A stretch of DNA of 64,000 nucleotides from assembly GCA_018907035.1 (NCBI GenBank), contig JACCIC010000301.1, forward strand, positions 186,001 to 250,000, written 5' to 3'. The translations under genes were made by a program, and so were the position numbers. This DNA is from Sycobia sp. Sy_11 (taxonomy: Eukaryota > Arthropoda > Insecta > Hymenoptera > Epichrysomallidae). The notes below the pieces were generated by a model, which ran no database searches, was not told the origin of the DNA, and was given only the letters and a program-made list of their open reading frames with translations. Shown here one piece after another: positions 1-10,885 of the stretch; positions within the stretch are counted from its first letter, which is position 1; every line of letters begins with the position of its first letter.

Positions 1-4
1 AGGA

Positions 5-225
5 TTCGTGAGTATGCCCACTGGCTTGAAAAATGGTTCAGCAAAATTTGAAACATTAATGGACACCTTGTTACGACTTCAATGCAATAAGCTATTTGTA
101 TATTTACACAATATCGTGGCATATTTAAACACTCTCAAAGAACACGATAAAAAATCAAATTATTATTAGATGGACTCCAAACAGCGGGATTAAAATTACC
201 AATTGATAAATGTGAATTTTAACAC
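5..225 (+). pseudogene. Ty3/Gypsy reverse transcriptase fragment
   Basis: The plus strand reads SMPTGLKN, LMDTLLR and LKEHDKK in one frame, then after a frameshift near base 165 LQTAGLKLPIDKCEF in another. This is the order of the Gypsy RT palm region from the MPFGLKNA-type motif through the catalytic loop to the KCEF motif. The catalytic YxDD position reads YLHN, so both aspartates are lost. The fragment runs off the left edge and stops after about 70 residues. The same stretch is present at 59080-59230 in a related element. It is a dead scrap of a gag-pol polyprotein, with no LTR visible next to it. Confidence 0.8.
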
Positions 226-240
226 GTGAAGTAGATTATT

Positions 241-539
241 TGATTTAATTTTAAATAACATATATGAATAATAAGTATAAGAGTATTTTAACAAAAAAAT
301 GTATAAATGAATAGAATTAAATATAAGATATTATAACTATATTGACCGATGCAAACTAGATTTATAAGCTGTACAAATGGCAAATAATAATTTTAATGAT
401 TTTAGTCACTTTACCTAAATAACACAAACTTATTTATCTATTAAAAATTTAATTGTTACTTTAATTATGCATACGAAATATATAATTATAATCATATGAT
501 ATATATAAAGCGACATATAACATATTAGATACTCAGTAA
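241..539. other. AT-rich DNA without recognisable features
   Basis: Very AT-rich stretch with short A/T runs. No open frame with family resemblance, no splice-site-bounded coding run and no terminal repeat was recognised. Confidence 0.6.
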
Positions 540-554
540 TTGACTGTCAAATAT

Positions 555-750
555 ATATATAACTCAAAAAAAAGAACCTTGGCGAACCCTGGCGCATCAG
601 GCTCCACCGTCGAAACCGAAGAGAAGAGGCTCCGTAGTCTTTTTACGGATTTGAATCAAGAAATACTGTTTAAGGAAGTAGCGCAGTTGAACCTACGCAC
701 TAAGGGCACATCTGACAAATTACGGAACCGACTGATAAGTTTCGAACTAC
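555..750 (+). pseudogene. Gag fragment with SAP-like helix motif
   Basis: A frame without its own ATG encodes VETEEKRLRSLFTDLNQEIL followed by a stretch containing LRTKGTSDKLRNRLISFELR. The spacing of leucines and the GT-x-x-x-LRNRL core resemble SAP-like helix-turn-helix motifs near the N-terminus of gag proteins in some arthropod LTR retrotransposons (established family knowledge, recalled). The same protein motif, DD-x-x-ALRNR, occurs at 44.61-44.90 kb on the plus strand and at 22.0-22.2 kb on the minus strand. The fragment is cut at about 750, where a Penelope-like 3' end begins on the opposite strand. The element of origin is inferred to be Gypsy. Confidence 0.55.
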
Positions 751-1215
751 GACCGCTCTTCTCATCAGGGACTAAACTAAACCTTATATTAATATTCTAA
801 TCTAATATATACCTCAATCCCGAATACAATAAAAAATTTTAGTAATTTGAATATACAATCTCCCTTCTACACAAAATGTTCAAAACCAATTAGTTAAATT
901 CTAATTTACTTTATTCTAATATTAAATTCACATTATTTTGGTTCCTTGAAATGTGAATACTTTGAAGACTCTCCCTTTTGTACTTATTATTAATACTATG
1001 TTCCAAAATATCCACATTCACAGAATCAAGAAAATATAAAAATTTCAAACAATGTTCTTTCAAAATAGAAGTAATATGTGAACTACGTAAACTATATCTA
1101 TGTTTATAAATTCTCTTTTTTAAATATCTACTTGTTTGTCCAATGCAGCATTCATGATAATCCATACAATTAATGTTATAAACAACTAAAATTAATTTTA
1201 TAAACAACTCCATAT
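748..1215 (-). mobile_element. Penelope-like element fragment (3' part)
   Basis: On the minus strand this matches the 3' part of the PLEs at 10.0-10.9 kb and 51.3-51.9 kb. It holds the end of the GIY-YIG coding region, the short 3' UTR, and the start of the ribozyme-like motif (CTGATGAG on the minus strand), where it is truncated against the gag scrap. A small plus-strand piece of the same family follows at 1318-1425. Confidence 0.85.
911..1213 (-). pseudogene. PLE GIY-YIG endonuclease domain, broken
   Basis: The minus strand encodes a C-terminal PLE endonuclease domain: a Cys-containing strand (INCMDYHECC), then IGQTSRYLKKRIYKH, the YIG-type catalytic motif with its Arg, and downstream ILEHSINNKYKRES. 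In Penelope-like elements this GIY-YIG nuclease nicks target DNA for priming by the linked RT. In this copy the usual KYYIGQT reads ECCIGQT, so the tyrosine of the YIG-type motif is Cys. The usual CxxC before it is CMDY, so a probable metal ligand is lost. The RT is absent. Clearly a relic. Confidence 0.8.
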
Positions 1216-1317
1216 TTAAACTCCAAATTTAAACATACAGCATCCTTATAGTTCTCAGTTTCCAAACTTGATTACAGGTAGAAAACTAAGGCATAATGGA
1301 CCAGTGCTTATCCCAAA

Positions 1318-1425
1318 AAATGTCGAAGAAAATTAAAAGAAGTTGTTGGAAATATAACATTCAAATTTTCTTTAAAAATGACAATAATTAAAGTAAGTTA
1401 GTTAATAATCGCAAGGATAATATAA
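1318..1425 (+). pseudogene. PLE reverse transcriptase C-terminal scrap
   Basis: Nucleotides here (GAAATATAACATTCAAATTT and flanks) match 51310-51400, the end of the PLE RT thumb/linker, on the plus strand. It lies in opposite orientation to the GIY-YIG fragment at 748-1215, giving a small inverted pair of PLE pieces. Confidence 0.65.
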
Positions 1426-1479
1426 TATTCTCGTACACTATCTATCTCTTTACTGGAGTGAAGGGAATTTTGGAAAAAC

Positions 1480-1905
1480 GAAGCCTGCTGGTCTATGACG
1501 AGGTATTTGATCGCTGCCTTGTGCTTGTTACTTCGTGACTCCGGCTCAACTCGTCTTGGCCCCTGCTCGCTCAACTTAGCAGCGGTTTCTTATCGCAAGC
1601 ACCAAAACACATCAGAGCCCTTGCAGTCAGAATCATGACTTCGTTTGAGGCTAGGAAGGAGACCGCTTGGCTTTAACGGAGCCGCACGCACTCACGATTA
1701 AGGCTCACTAGAGTACAGGAGGGGTTTTTGGTGAGGCCGCTGGTCTTTAACAAAGCGTCGCGCAAGCTGGATCAAGTCTCATAAGTAAATAAGAGAGGAT
1801 ATGTTAGTGAAGCCGCTGGTCTTTAAGCAATCAGGATCAAGGTTCTCTAGGTTTGGCCAGGATAGTAGAGTCTGTTGGTCCATAACGGAGCACCGCCCAA
1901 CCAGG
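1480..1905 (+). repeat. Five degenerate copies of a ~30-bp motif
   Basis: A motif resembling GAAGCCGCTGGTCTTTAAC followed by a GC-containing tail recurs, imperfectly, near 1482, 1661, 1734, 1811 and 1868, with irregular spacing of about 60-180 bp. The segment is much richer in G+C than its surroundings. No open frame spans it. It could be the end of an unidentified element or an old tandem array; it does not resemble the copia LTR that starts at 2042. Confidence 0.5.
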
Positions 1906-2036
1906 ATCGCGACACTGCTATTTAGGATTTTCGAAAGGACGCAGGTTTTTGCATAATAATTATAATAATTATAATGCTTATTCGCGAGCCTGCCGTTCAG
2001 CATGCTCGCATTCTAATCGTATTCTATCTATAATAT

Positions 2037-2041
2037 AAATT
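2037..2041. repeat. Target site duplication, left (AAATT)
   Basis: AAATT directly precedes the 5' LTR and recurs directly after the 3' LTR at 6788-6792. Five bases is the usual duplication for Ty1/copia integrases. Confidence 0.85.
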
Positions 2042-2385
2042 TGTTGGAGTTATACGAAAATAATATCGATGCAGTTGATACAGTATTTTCCCTATTCGGA
2101 CAAGAGGGACAATATGCTATAGGTCGTATGACTATTTCTGACCTGCTGTTTATTGTACCCCCTTCTCCTTACAACCGTTCTAAGGAGAAGAAATCCTGCC
2201 TAGAACTCCTCAGTTCCAGTCAAGCCGTCGACACACAAGCTGTCTCTTTAATATTATATATACATATTCTTTATTTGTCATTTCGTATAAGTCTGTTCTT
2301 TTTCTCTGTATTAACACTTTCCGACTGTATAAATAAATAAATAAATATATAAAAATAATTGATTCTGAAAAGATATTTTTCAATA
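2042..2385 (+). repeat. Copia 5' LTR
   Basis: Begins TGTTGGAGTTATACG and ends TTTTTCAATA; the 3' copy begins TTTTGGAGTT and ends TTTTTCAACA. Each LTR therefore keeps one intact TG or CA terminus and has one mutated. Length is 344 bp against 349 bp for the 3' copy. Confidence 0.93.
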
Positions 2386-2402
2386 GGTTATGGGCCCAGT
2401 CC
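2386..2402 (+). promoter_or_regulatory. Primer binding site, internal initiator tRNA-Met type
   Basis: GGTTATGGGCCCAGTCC lies directly after the 5' LTR. Drosophila copia is known to prime from an internal fragment of initiator tRNA-Met rather than its 3' end, and this sequence has that character (recalled family knowledge). Confidence 0.85.
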
Positions 2403-2516
2403 TAAGTGTTGTAAGTGAATAGAAAGGACAAAATAAAGACTCAGTGCATTAGTGTAAAATATTTCAACGCATAGTGAAAAATTGTTAAATTGTTCTGAAA
2501 TACAGTGAAGTTAAAA

Positions 2517-3089
2517 ATGGCAGATTCCGTAAAAGTATCACTTCAGAAGCTTAATGGGCTTAATTATGCTGTATGGAGTCAAAGAATGAAGATGCTGCTC
2601 ATAAGGGACGACTTATGGGCTGTCGTAATGGAAGAACCGCCGGTTCCAATAAATGCAGCGTGGACAAAAACGGATAGTAGAGCACATGCTACAATTGGTT
2701 TATTTATTGAAGATAACCAATTATTGCATATAAAAGGTGCTGATACAGCTAAAGACGCTTGGAATAGATTAAAGGATCACCATCAGAAGTCGTCGCTTAC
2801 AACTATTATACATTTGTATAAGAAACTTTTTCGGATGCGTTTGACGGAAGGTGACGATATGGAGAACCATATTTCTGAAATAATGATAGTGATAGACAGA
2901 CTTTCAGCGTTTGGTCAAGTACTTAGAGAACGACTACAAGCTGCAGTGCTCCTTAGCAGTTTGCCAGATTCTTACGGCTCATTAATAAATAGTTTAGAGT
3001 GTCGTAATGACAACGATTTTACCTTGGAATTTGTCAAAACAAAACTGATTGATGAATATAAAAAGCGAAAAGAAAATCAGTCTGCATAA
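2517..3089 (+). pseudogene. gag: Copia gag, capsid part
   Basis: The frame opens at the ATG at 2517 (ADSVKVSLQKLNGLNYAVW) and runs to a TAA at 3087-3089, about 190 residues. NYAVWSQRMKMLL, an acidic centre and AVLLSSLPDSYGSLI are typical of copia gag (UBN2/Retrotran_gag_2 type). It would form the particle shell and package element RNA. The stop at 3087 is not the natural end, because the same frame continues with a zinc-knuckle at about 3151-3192 in which the second Cys of C-x2-C-x4-H-x4-C is Ser. The start was chosen because the ATG follows a 115-base leader and begins the homology. Confidence 0.88.
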
Positions 3090-5531
3090 CCAAGCAGTGG
3101 TGCAGCACTAAAGACATTTTTTAAAAAGACAAGTTCGCAGGGAGAAAGTGCGTTAAAGTGTTTTTTCAGCAAAAAGGCTGGACATCAAAAGAAGCAGTGC
3201 CATCAATATAAAATCTGGAAAAGCAAAAAGGAAAAGGAGTAGATAAATAAAGTATCTGAGCATCTACAATACGATAAAGAAAAACTATTTATCGCAACAG
3301 AAAAAATCTCAGGTGAGGTCTGTTCAAGTATAGAAAGTGAAAATAGCAGCAGAAACTATTGGATTGTCGATTAGGGTGCGACAAGCCATATGTGTTTTTC
3401 TAAAGATCTTCTAACAGAGTTCAACCCTGCCATCAAGGGGCAAATACATCTGGCGGATGCGAAAAAGACGAATAAAGTGCTTGGAATAGGCTCGGCCACC
3501 ATAAAGTCTGTTACAAATGGTCGGGAATACGCTATAAAGATTCAGGATGTATTGTACGTGCCATCGCTCAGCTCTAATCTCCTCTCAGTGCTTAAACTAA
3601 TGAAGGATGGGTATGAATTAAAATTTAAAGACGATTTATTTTCAATAATAAAGGGCAATATAGTTATGGCTGCGTCGAAATATAATACAGAAGTGCAAGG
3701 ACTCTTTGTAATAAAGGGGCACGAAGAAAAGGTATATAAAGTGACTGACCAGGGCAGACACAATGAAAACTGCCAACACATGTAGTACAGGAGGTTTGGC
3801 CATAGAGATTCAGAGGCAATAAAGGAATTAGTCGACAAGAGACTAGCTATTGGCATCACTATAAAGGATTGCGGCCGGAGAGAGGTCTGCGAATGCTGCC
3901 TGCAAGTAAAAATGGCCAGGAAACCTTTTCCGAAAGAAGCGGAGAGAAAGTCCCTCGCCCCCTTCAATCTTATGCATACAGATGTCTGCGAGCCCATGCA
4001 AACAATCACGCCGGGCGGGAAAAGGTCTATAATTACCCTCATCGATGATTTTTCGAGGTACTGCACAGTCGGATTTTTGAAAAGTAAAGACGAGGCATTT
4101 GTCTTTCTAAAGAATGTTATCGAGATGTCGAAAATACAATTTAAAAAGGTGCCTAAAGTTATACGGTCAGATCGAGGAAGGGAATATGTGAATCGTAATT
4201 TACAAAATTTTCTTAAAGCTAGTGGAATTTTAATTGAATATACGGCGCCCTATTCACCTCAACAAAATGGAGTTGCAGAACGCAAAAATAGATACCTCAT
4301 AGAGATGGCGAGATGCATGCTTCTTGATGCGAATCTCGAACAAAAATATTGGGCCGAAGCCGTAAATACGGCAAATATATTACAAAATATGCTGCCGACA
4401 AAATATGCAGTTAAGACTCCTTATGAGTTACGGTTTTCAAAGAAACCCAATGTAAGTAATTTGCACATTTTTGGCTGCGATGTGTATGTACAAATTCCAA
4501 AGGAGCAACGACGGAAATTGGATAATAAAGCCAAAAAGCTTACAATTCTTGGCTACTCCAATGAATCAAAGGCTTACAGACTAATAGATAAAAATACAGG
4601 TTGCATAAGGGTGAGCCGCGACGTTATTTTTATAGAAAATGAAAAGAAAGACTTAGCCCAGGAAGAAGTTGAGGATATCGACATTGTATTAAAGGACTGT
4701 AATGAAGAAATTATAGACGCAAAAGAAGACGATATCTGGAGTATTTCTAGCGAATCAAGTTCTATCGACAGTCATAAAAGTTAACCGTTACAATGTGAGA
4801 TTCCCGTTAGGCGTTCAGAGAGAACAAATAAGGGTATACCTCCGGATAGGTTTATGGCCGATACGGCTCAGGAGGGAGACCCTAGAACCATAAAAGAGGC
4901 TCAGTTAAGAACCGATAAGATTCAATGGGAAAAGGCGGTTCAAGAAGAATTAGAAAATTTAGAAAATAATAATACATGGGATATTGTACCAGAGCCCGAT
5001 GGAAGAAACATTATTACCTGCAAATGGGTGTTTAAGAAAAAGGGCGGTGCAGACGGAGTTAGCAGGTACGAAGCCAGGCTTGTCGCGAGAGGTTTCTCGT
5101 AGAAGTTTGGGACGGACTACAATGAAGTTTTCGCACCCGTTGTTCGTCAAACAACGTTCAAGACACTGCTCACGGTTGCAAGTAGTAAGAACTATATAAT
5201 TAAACACTACGATGCAAAAGCTGCTTTTCTGAACGGTGATTTGAATGAAATCATATATATGACTATTCCCGAAGGACATCAAGAGGCAAATAAAAAAGGT
5301 ATGGTTTGTATGTTAAAAAAGGGCCTCTACGGTTTAAAACAAGCAGCAAGAATTTGGAATAAAATGGTTACTGATGTATTAAAACAATCAAATTTTCAAC
5401 AAAGTTATGCAGATCCCTGTTTATTTATTAAACGAACGATACACGAAGAAATCTTCATTATTATTCACGTCGATGATTTTTTGATTGCCGCTAAAGCAAT
5501 AGAGGACGTGAATAAACGGCTGATATTTTAA
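3090..5531 (+). pseudogene. pol: Copia pol: protease, integrase, first half of RT
   Basis: Same frame as gag. The protease active site reads WIVD-stop-GATSHM at about 3363-3392: a TAG replaces the codon after the catalytic Asp. Integrase follows with CECC of its zinc-binding domain and the D,D,E triad in HTDVC (Asp codon at 3981), RSDRG and NGVAERKN. RT begins near 4860 (WEKAVQEELENLE) and includes FLNGDLNEIIYM and HVDD near 5470. In-frame stops fall at 3238-3240, 3372, about 3783, 4782 and 5100, and the frame is lost at about 5520. Each visible break would end translation. Confidence 0.9.
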
Positions 5532-6412
5532 AGAAAAATTTTAATGTTATTGATTTAGGAATTTTGCAACAGTATCTAAGTATTCAAGTAAGAAAAGACA
5601 ACGGAAAATATTATTGCATAAAGCAGTGCAATACATAAAAAAACTTTTACACCGCTACGGACTAGAAGACGCTAAGGAATCCAGTATACCCTTAGATGTT
5701 GGGCACATAAAAAATAGAGATTGCGAATTTCCAATGGAAAATGGCGAATTATACCATCAATTAATTGGCTCACTGTATCTTGCAGTAAACACTAGGCCCG
5801 ATATTACTGCAAGTGTAACAATTCTAAGTCAATTTAATAAAGAGCCAACATCTTCCGATTGGAACGAAGCTAAAAGAATTCTTCGATACCTAAAAGGAAC
5901 CCAAGAATATGAATTGATACTTGGACAGGAGAATGAAAAAGAAAAACTAATTGGCTTCGCGGATGCAGACTGGGCAGAAAATAAAGGAGACAGAAAATCT
6001 CACAGTGGTTACGTGTTTAAGTTTATGGGTGCAGCAATAAGTTGGATGTGCCGCAAGCAGAGCTGTGTTGCGCTCTCTTCAACAGAGGCAGAGTACATTG
6101 CTTTAGCAGAAGCAAGCCAAGAATGCGTATGGATGCGTCGTCTATTAAAATCTTTTTTGAACAAAGAGCAGGAAACAACGATTATTTTTGAGGATAATCA
6201 AAGTTGCATAAAGCTTGTCAACAATAGCAAATTTAGCCAACGAACAAAACATATTGACACGAAATTTCATTTTATTACAGATTTAAAGGAGAACAAGATT
6301 TTGGAACTCGTATATTGTTCTACGGATAAGATGATAGCTGATATGTTCACAAAACCTTTAAGTAGGTTAAAATTACAGGCATTAAGACATGAATGCGGAC
6401 TCCGACCGCAAT
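5523..6412 (+). pseudogene. pol: Copia pol: RT thumb and RNase H
   Basis: After two frameshifts (near 5520 and near 5615) the polyprotein continues with KKLLHRYGLEDAKESS, YHQLIGSLYLAVNTRPDI and then the copia RNase H: GFADADWAENKGDRKS, SWMCRKQSCVALSSTEAEY, EDNQSCIKL and KHIDTKFHF. The catalytic acidic residues D, E and D are still present in these motifs. It ends with MFTKPLSRLKLQALRHECGL and a TAA just before the polypurine tract, as in intact copia elements. Confidence 0.9.
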
Positions 6413-6429
6413 AAAGACGGATTATTTTC

Positions 6430-6438
6430 GAGGAAGGG
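6430..6438 (+). promoter_or_regulatory. Polypurine tract of copia element
   Basis: GAGGAAGGG abuts the 3' LTR. This is the expected plus-strand primer for LTR retrotransposon DNA synthesis. Confidence 0.8.
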
Positions 6439-6787
6439 TTTTGGAGTTATACGAAAATAATATCGATGCAGTTGATACAGTATTTTCCCTATTCGGACAA
6501 GAGAGAAAATATGCTATAGGTCGTATGACTATTTCTGAAGTGCTGTTCATTGCACCCCCTTCTCCTTACAACCGTTCTAAGAAGAAGAAATCCTGCCTAG
6601 GACTCCTCAGTTCCAGTCAAGCCGTCGACACAAAAGCCGCGCTGTCTCTTTAATATTATATATACATATTCTTTACTTATCATTTCGTATAAGTCTGTTC
6701 TTTTTCTCTGTATTAACACTTTTTGACTGTATAAATAAATAAATAAATATATAAAAATAATTGATTCTGAAAAGTTATTTTTCAACA
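6439..6787 (+). repeat. Copia 3' LTR
   Basis: Near-identical to 2042-2385 over its length, including TATACGAAAATAATATCGAT and the TAAATAAATAAATA run near the end. It is followed by AAATT (6788-6792), the right target duplication. Confidence 0.93.
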
Positions 6788-6879
6788 AAATTATATTTAT
6801 TAATTACGGCACAGTGTTATAATAGTAATTCATAATTGAATTCTCTCGTATTCTTACGGATGATAAATAATATTTCGTT

Positions 6880-7360
6880 ATTATGATGATAATAATGATA
6901 ATTATTACAACAAATTGTTATAATAATAATAATTATATAAATAATAATTAATCTGGTATTTTATCCCTTAGGAATGCTTATACACGTGTAATTATTTGCT
7001 TATTTATGGTAATATTCATTTGCACATCCGCTTGTATATATGTGATATATATTAAATAATATAAAAGTATCAAAAGCGAAAGTTTTATATTATTTGATTA
7101 AAATAGGATACCCGAAATGCAGTGGCTAGCGCTCTTACTGTATGCCGAGTTCGTAGTCGCGGGAAGCGCGGGAGCGCGGGACATCTTATTCACGCGAGCT
7201 ATCGCGCATCCCCCTCTTCTCTACGTCGGCGTAATTTCGCGGGTGAGAATATTAGATAGTCGGCTCGTATTATTTTGATTCTGTGTGTTCGATTGCTAAT
7301 GGGGATCATTGCCCGATTATTTTAATTTTGACTTTAATTATTTGAAATTAAATTTCTGCG
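6880..7360 (+). repeat. Diverged dispersed repeat, copy 1
   Basis: Aligns by eye with 19040-19400. Shared blocks are GTGTAATTATTTGC against TTGTAATTATTTAC, the ATTATTTTGATT block, and TTATTTGAAATTAAA. Best similarity is at 7268-7355. Copy 1 has an extra GC-rich patch at about 7119-7235 (GCGGGAGCGCGGGAC). Probably an ancient non-coding element; no coding capacity seen. Confidence 0.5.
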
Positions 7361-10012
7361 CGTATTTGGCTGTATTAGCTATACAGCCTGATAGTCACAG
7401 CAATAATATGTTTGATTTTATTATTTCTTTTTTTTCGTATTTATTTCATTCAAGCAAGTTTTTAAATAGTATTTTTGTAAATTTTCTTAAAACAAACGTA
7501 TCTTAAAGGAATTTTGCGTCTGCAAAACTTGCAGTTTGTATCTTTAACATATTTGACGTGGAATTATTCAATTTACCACAATAAAGAGAAAAGGTTTGAT
7601 TTTCTTTTTCGATTATTTATATAGTTATCTTCAGTGTCGTTTACTGGTGCATATAATTATTGACATATCGGTAATTTTCCGCATTCTCGTCTTGCTTTTA
7701 TTAAAAGTTTTTCATCCATTTCGCAACTGCGGCGAACTTTTACAAAATTCATTGATGTTTCCGTTATTCTAGGATTACTTGCTCTCTCTCCTGTATTTGC
7801 TATAACTACATTTTTTTACAGTTGCTTCCATAGTAGTTCTAAACTTTATTAAATATAAGATTATTCTCTCCGAATAGTGCTATTCATATTTCATTATCAT
7901 GAATCCCTATTATAAGTTGATAACACAACGCTGTATCTATATTTTCATATTCACAATCATGAACGATTAACTTTAATCAAGCTACCTACTCTGCAATATT
8001 TTGTTTAAATTGTTGTTTAGCATTAATGACTTAGTATGTTTACATATATTTATTTACTTAGGTTATACATGTTCCTGTACTAATTTTACAATATTTTCGA
8101 ATGTCAAGTTGTTTGATTTGCTTGGTGCGTATAGATTGTTAAGTATAGATTTGTACTTGTGTGCTCCATATTTTACCAATAATGCAATGCCTTTCATTTT
8201 ATCATCTATGACTTTATTAATACGTAAGAAACACTCCAAATAGTTTTGATATAGTACCAAAGCGTTTTTTTTTATATTGAGTACCTAATCTAATATATCT
8301 ATTTTTTCTTTCTATTGTAATTACTTCTTCTATTGTAATTACTTAATCTTTTTTTATCTAATGTAAAAGTTTTTTCTTATTTTTCTATATTTTTTTGTAA
8401 AGCATTTTCTATTTTTTTACTTTTCCTTTATCTTCTCATTATATTCGATATTCTAGTTGTAAGGACGGAGGATAATGGAGGAGGGGAGCAAAAATAGAAG
8501 GGATAAGTATCGTCACATTAATAGGCAACCAGATATATGCCTTCGTCTAAAATTTATCAAACCTATAATAATAACCTATATAGATAACCATCACCGATGT
8601 ATACTATCCATAACGTAATTTGAATTCGCAAATGGATGGAAAATTATCTAAATGATACATATGGACGTGATGCAGTTCCATAAAACATGTTTTTTGTAAT
8701 ACCGCTCATTGTATTTTAAACGTAGCAATGAAAGCAGAAAAATTATAATCGTGTTTGTATTTATTGAAAACCTACATGTTGATATTCTAATTTAATTTAA
8801 TTATAAAAACGTATATTTATTCACCAATTGGAGAGAAAAATTTACTTAAAATTTTTAATTTTAAATATTTTAAATAAATGATTTCTAGAATATTATTATG
8901 AATATTCTAAAGTAATTTATATAATTTTTTAAAGTTTTTAAAAATAAATTCGAAGCATTCAATGAGTTAAGCGAAATTTTTTGTTACAATATTTTACATT
9001 AACTATTCAACTTACATTCAAATAAAATGAAACGAAATGAGAACAAAATGCAACTAAATTAAGATAATATTAAATTAAATAAAATTAAATTAATTGAAAT
9101 TAAATTAGATTAAAAGTTAAATGAGAAAAGATGAAATGAAATAACATGAGTAATAAATTAAGTTAATTAAAACCTAGGCATTCGAAATAATAGTTTGTAA
9201 TATTGTATAAACGAAATTTAATGAAGCAATTCTTTCAAGATCTTTTCCTATTCGAGCCTATTTATACTTTTTTAAGCTTCTCTATGCACAATGGTTTCTC
9301 GGTTACTTTTTATCATCTGACCTTCTTAATTTTTGCATATATTGCTCGTGATGTCGCTGTCAACAATCGCTTCCATCGTTTATCGAAAGCTTTACGGTTA
9401 CTGAACTTTTTGAAAATTGAGTGACTAAGCCTATACATCGAGTCCATCCATAACGAATCAACCAAGTCCATGTATCGAGGACAGTATTTGTACCATTCTT
9501 AGGAACACTCCGTTCCACTTTGATATGGTAAAAAGTTTAGTGATTCGTAGAAAATGCAGCTCCTCCATTTTCATTAACTAGACAGAGTTATTTTTAGATT
9601 GACTATAATTATTTTCCACAATACTGTTCCAATGCACGTCAAAACAAAATTTTAATAATTAGTTGAAGATGAATTTAAAGTCCCTGTTTCGTTCTTCCTT
9701 TAGCTTTCCTCGTTGTCCCTATTTTCTCCTTCGTCCTTATATATCCACCACCAGTCATGGGACTAAGCACCCTCATACGTAGCGATATCAAGGGAAGGCA
9801 CTTTTCCATGCATACATATATTTTCTGAAATTGGCTTCTCTTACATACTTTCTAGAAGTACCAGGTTTTTAAAGACTGTATCGTAGATACTATCTAAATG
9901 ATTTGCAGTCAACCAATATAACAATAGATAAACATCTTAGAAGATAAACATTTGTAGCATAACGATACGCTTCACAGACTCTATGCTTTTTTCCTCAGTT
10001 TCAAAAGAGGTC
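7361..10012. other. AT-rich non-coding stretch
   Basis: About 2.6 kb of AT-rich sequence with T-rich and A-rich strings and a short repeated string (CTATTGTAATTACTT twice near 8310-8345). The open frames in it (for example 8001-8243 and 9203-9424) have compositions expected from AT-rich DNA and no recognised motif. No splice-bounded exon was recognised. Confidence 0.55.
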
Positions 10013-10296
10013 AGATTAATAAATATTTTTTCAATGGTCTTACAGTCCAATCAAATCAATCGAAAACAATAAGTAACAACATCAATACACATCTACATTA
10101 ACATTAATACATCAATACACAAAATAATAAAAACAAAAATAAAAATTAAAAATTAAATTAAAAATTATAATGACAGTCAGACTGTCCTTAATTAAAAGCA
10201 CGCCCTTAGACTGATCTGAAAATAAAATATTAGCTGCAAAAAAATTTTGTTAATAAAGTGTAGTCTGACTTTCCCCAACACCCTTACCGAACTGAA

Positions 10297-10348
10297 GATC
10301 CAGTCCAACGTTTCGAGCTCGCTACGGCTCCTCATCAGGGACTAAACT
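10297..10348 (-). ncRNA. Hammerhead-ribozyme-like motif in PLE 3' region
   Basis: Minus strand: CTGATGA, a short stem II (GAGC/GCTC with one bulged G), GAAACGTT, and a stem I closing the two ends. In this copy stem I pairs continuously for about nine positions if G-U pairs are allowed. That includes an A-U pair where other copies have an A.A mismatch. Hammerhead ribozymes in Penelope-like elements are known; these typically have a minimal stem III, here ACGU. Activity is not shown by sequence alone. Confidence 0.6.
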
Positions 10349-10444
10349 AAATCTTCTATTATAATCTATATATACCCCATCCCCACTATCAAATTTAGTA
10401 AATTAAATCTAAATTCCCCCTCTACACAAATTGCTCAAAACCAA

Positions 10445-10729
10445 TCAATTTAATAAGGAATGATAAACACTGTCCAATCTACCAGACTCTAACATTAAAT
10501 TCACATTATTTCGATTCTTGGAAATGTGAAGACTCTCCCTTTTATACTTATTATTAATACCATGTTCCAAAATATCCACATTCACAAAATCAAAAGAATG
10601 TAAAAAAATTAAACAATGCTCTTTTAAACCGGAAGTAATGTGTGAGTTACGCAAACTATATTTATGTTCATAAATTCTCTTTTTTAAATATCTACCTGTT
10701 TGTCCAATATAGTATTTATTACAATCCAT
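10445..10729 (-). pseudogene. PLE GIY-YIG endonuclease domain
   Basis: The best preserved GIY-YIG domain in the window: MDCNKYYIGQTGRYLKKR, then EHKYSLRNSHITSGLKEHC, and ILEHGINNKYKRES, ending SVYHSLLN and a stop. CxxC (CMDC), the YIG-type motif, the Arg and the conserved His residues are all present over about 94 residues. It would be the C-terminal nuclease of an RT-endonuclease fusion, but the RT upstream is truncated at about 10885, so no complete protein can be made. The start at 10729 is only where the open stretch begins; homology extends upstream (FVNKINC-like residues). Confidence 0.88.
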
Positions 10730-10885
10730 ACAATTAATTTTGTAAACAACTCCTGATATTAAACATAAATGACCCTTATCTTTGCAACAACCTACTTAAA
10801 TTATTACTATTTTGAAAGAAAATTTGAATTTTATATTTCCGAAAATTTCTTTTAATTCTTCAGATAATCTCTAACATATATCGAA

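Larger units (their letters stand above)
2042..6787 (+). mobile_element. Copia-type LTR retrotransposon, complete but inactive
   Basis: A full-length element: 5' LTR 2042-2385, primer binding site from 2386, gag from 2517, pol in the copia order protease, integrase, RT, RNase H to about 6412, polypurine tract 6430-6438 and 3' LTR 6439-6787, flanked by the perfect duplication AAATT. Integrase preceding RT places it in Ty1/copia. The coding region has at least six in-frame stops and two frameshifts, so this copy cannot encode its own proteins. The two LTRs differ by a modest number of substitutions and small indels, so the insertion is moderately old. Confidence 0.95.
10013..10885 (-). mobile_element. 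Penelope-like element, 5'-truncated
   Basis: On the minus strand the order is: end of RT (about 10800-10885), GIY-YIG domain (10445-10729), 3' UTR, ribozyme-like motif (10297-10348), the GACAGTCAGACTGTC palindrome near 10170 and the A/T-rich tail ending at AATAAATATTTTTTC. The left end has the PLE terminus motif GGTCTTACAGTCCAATCAA. It is truncated within the RT. Confidence 0.9.

Noticed and set aside
2386..2402. tRNA gene
   Set aside because: Only a short tRNA-Met-like string next to an LTR; it is a primer binding site. The same holds for 53095-53112.
3542..4066. 174-codon minus-strand ORF
   Set aside because: Antisense of copia protease-integrase; no independent motif.
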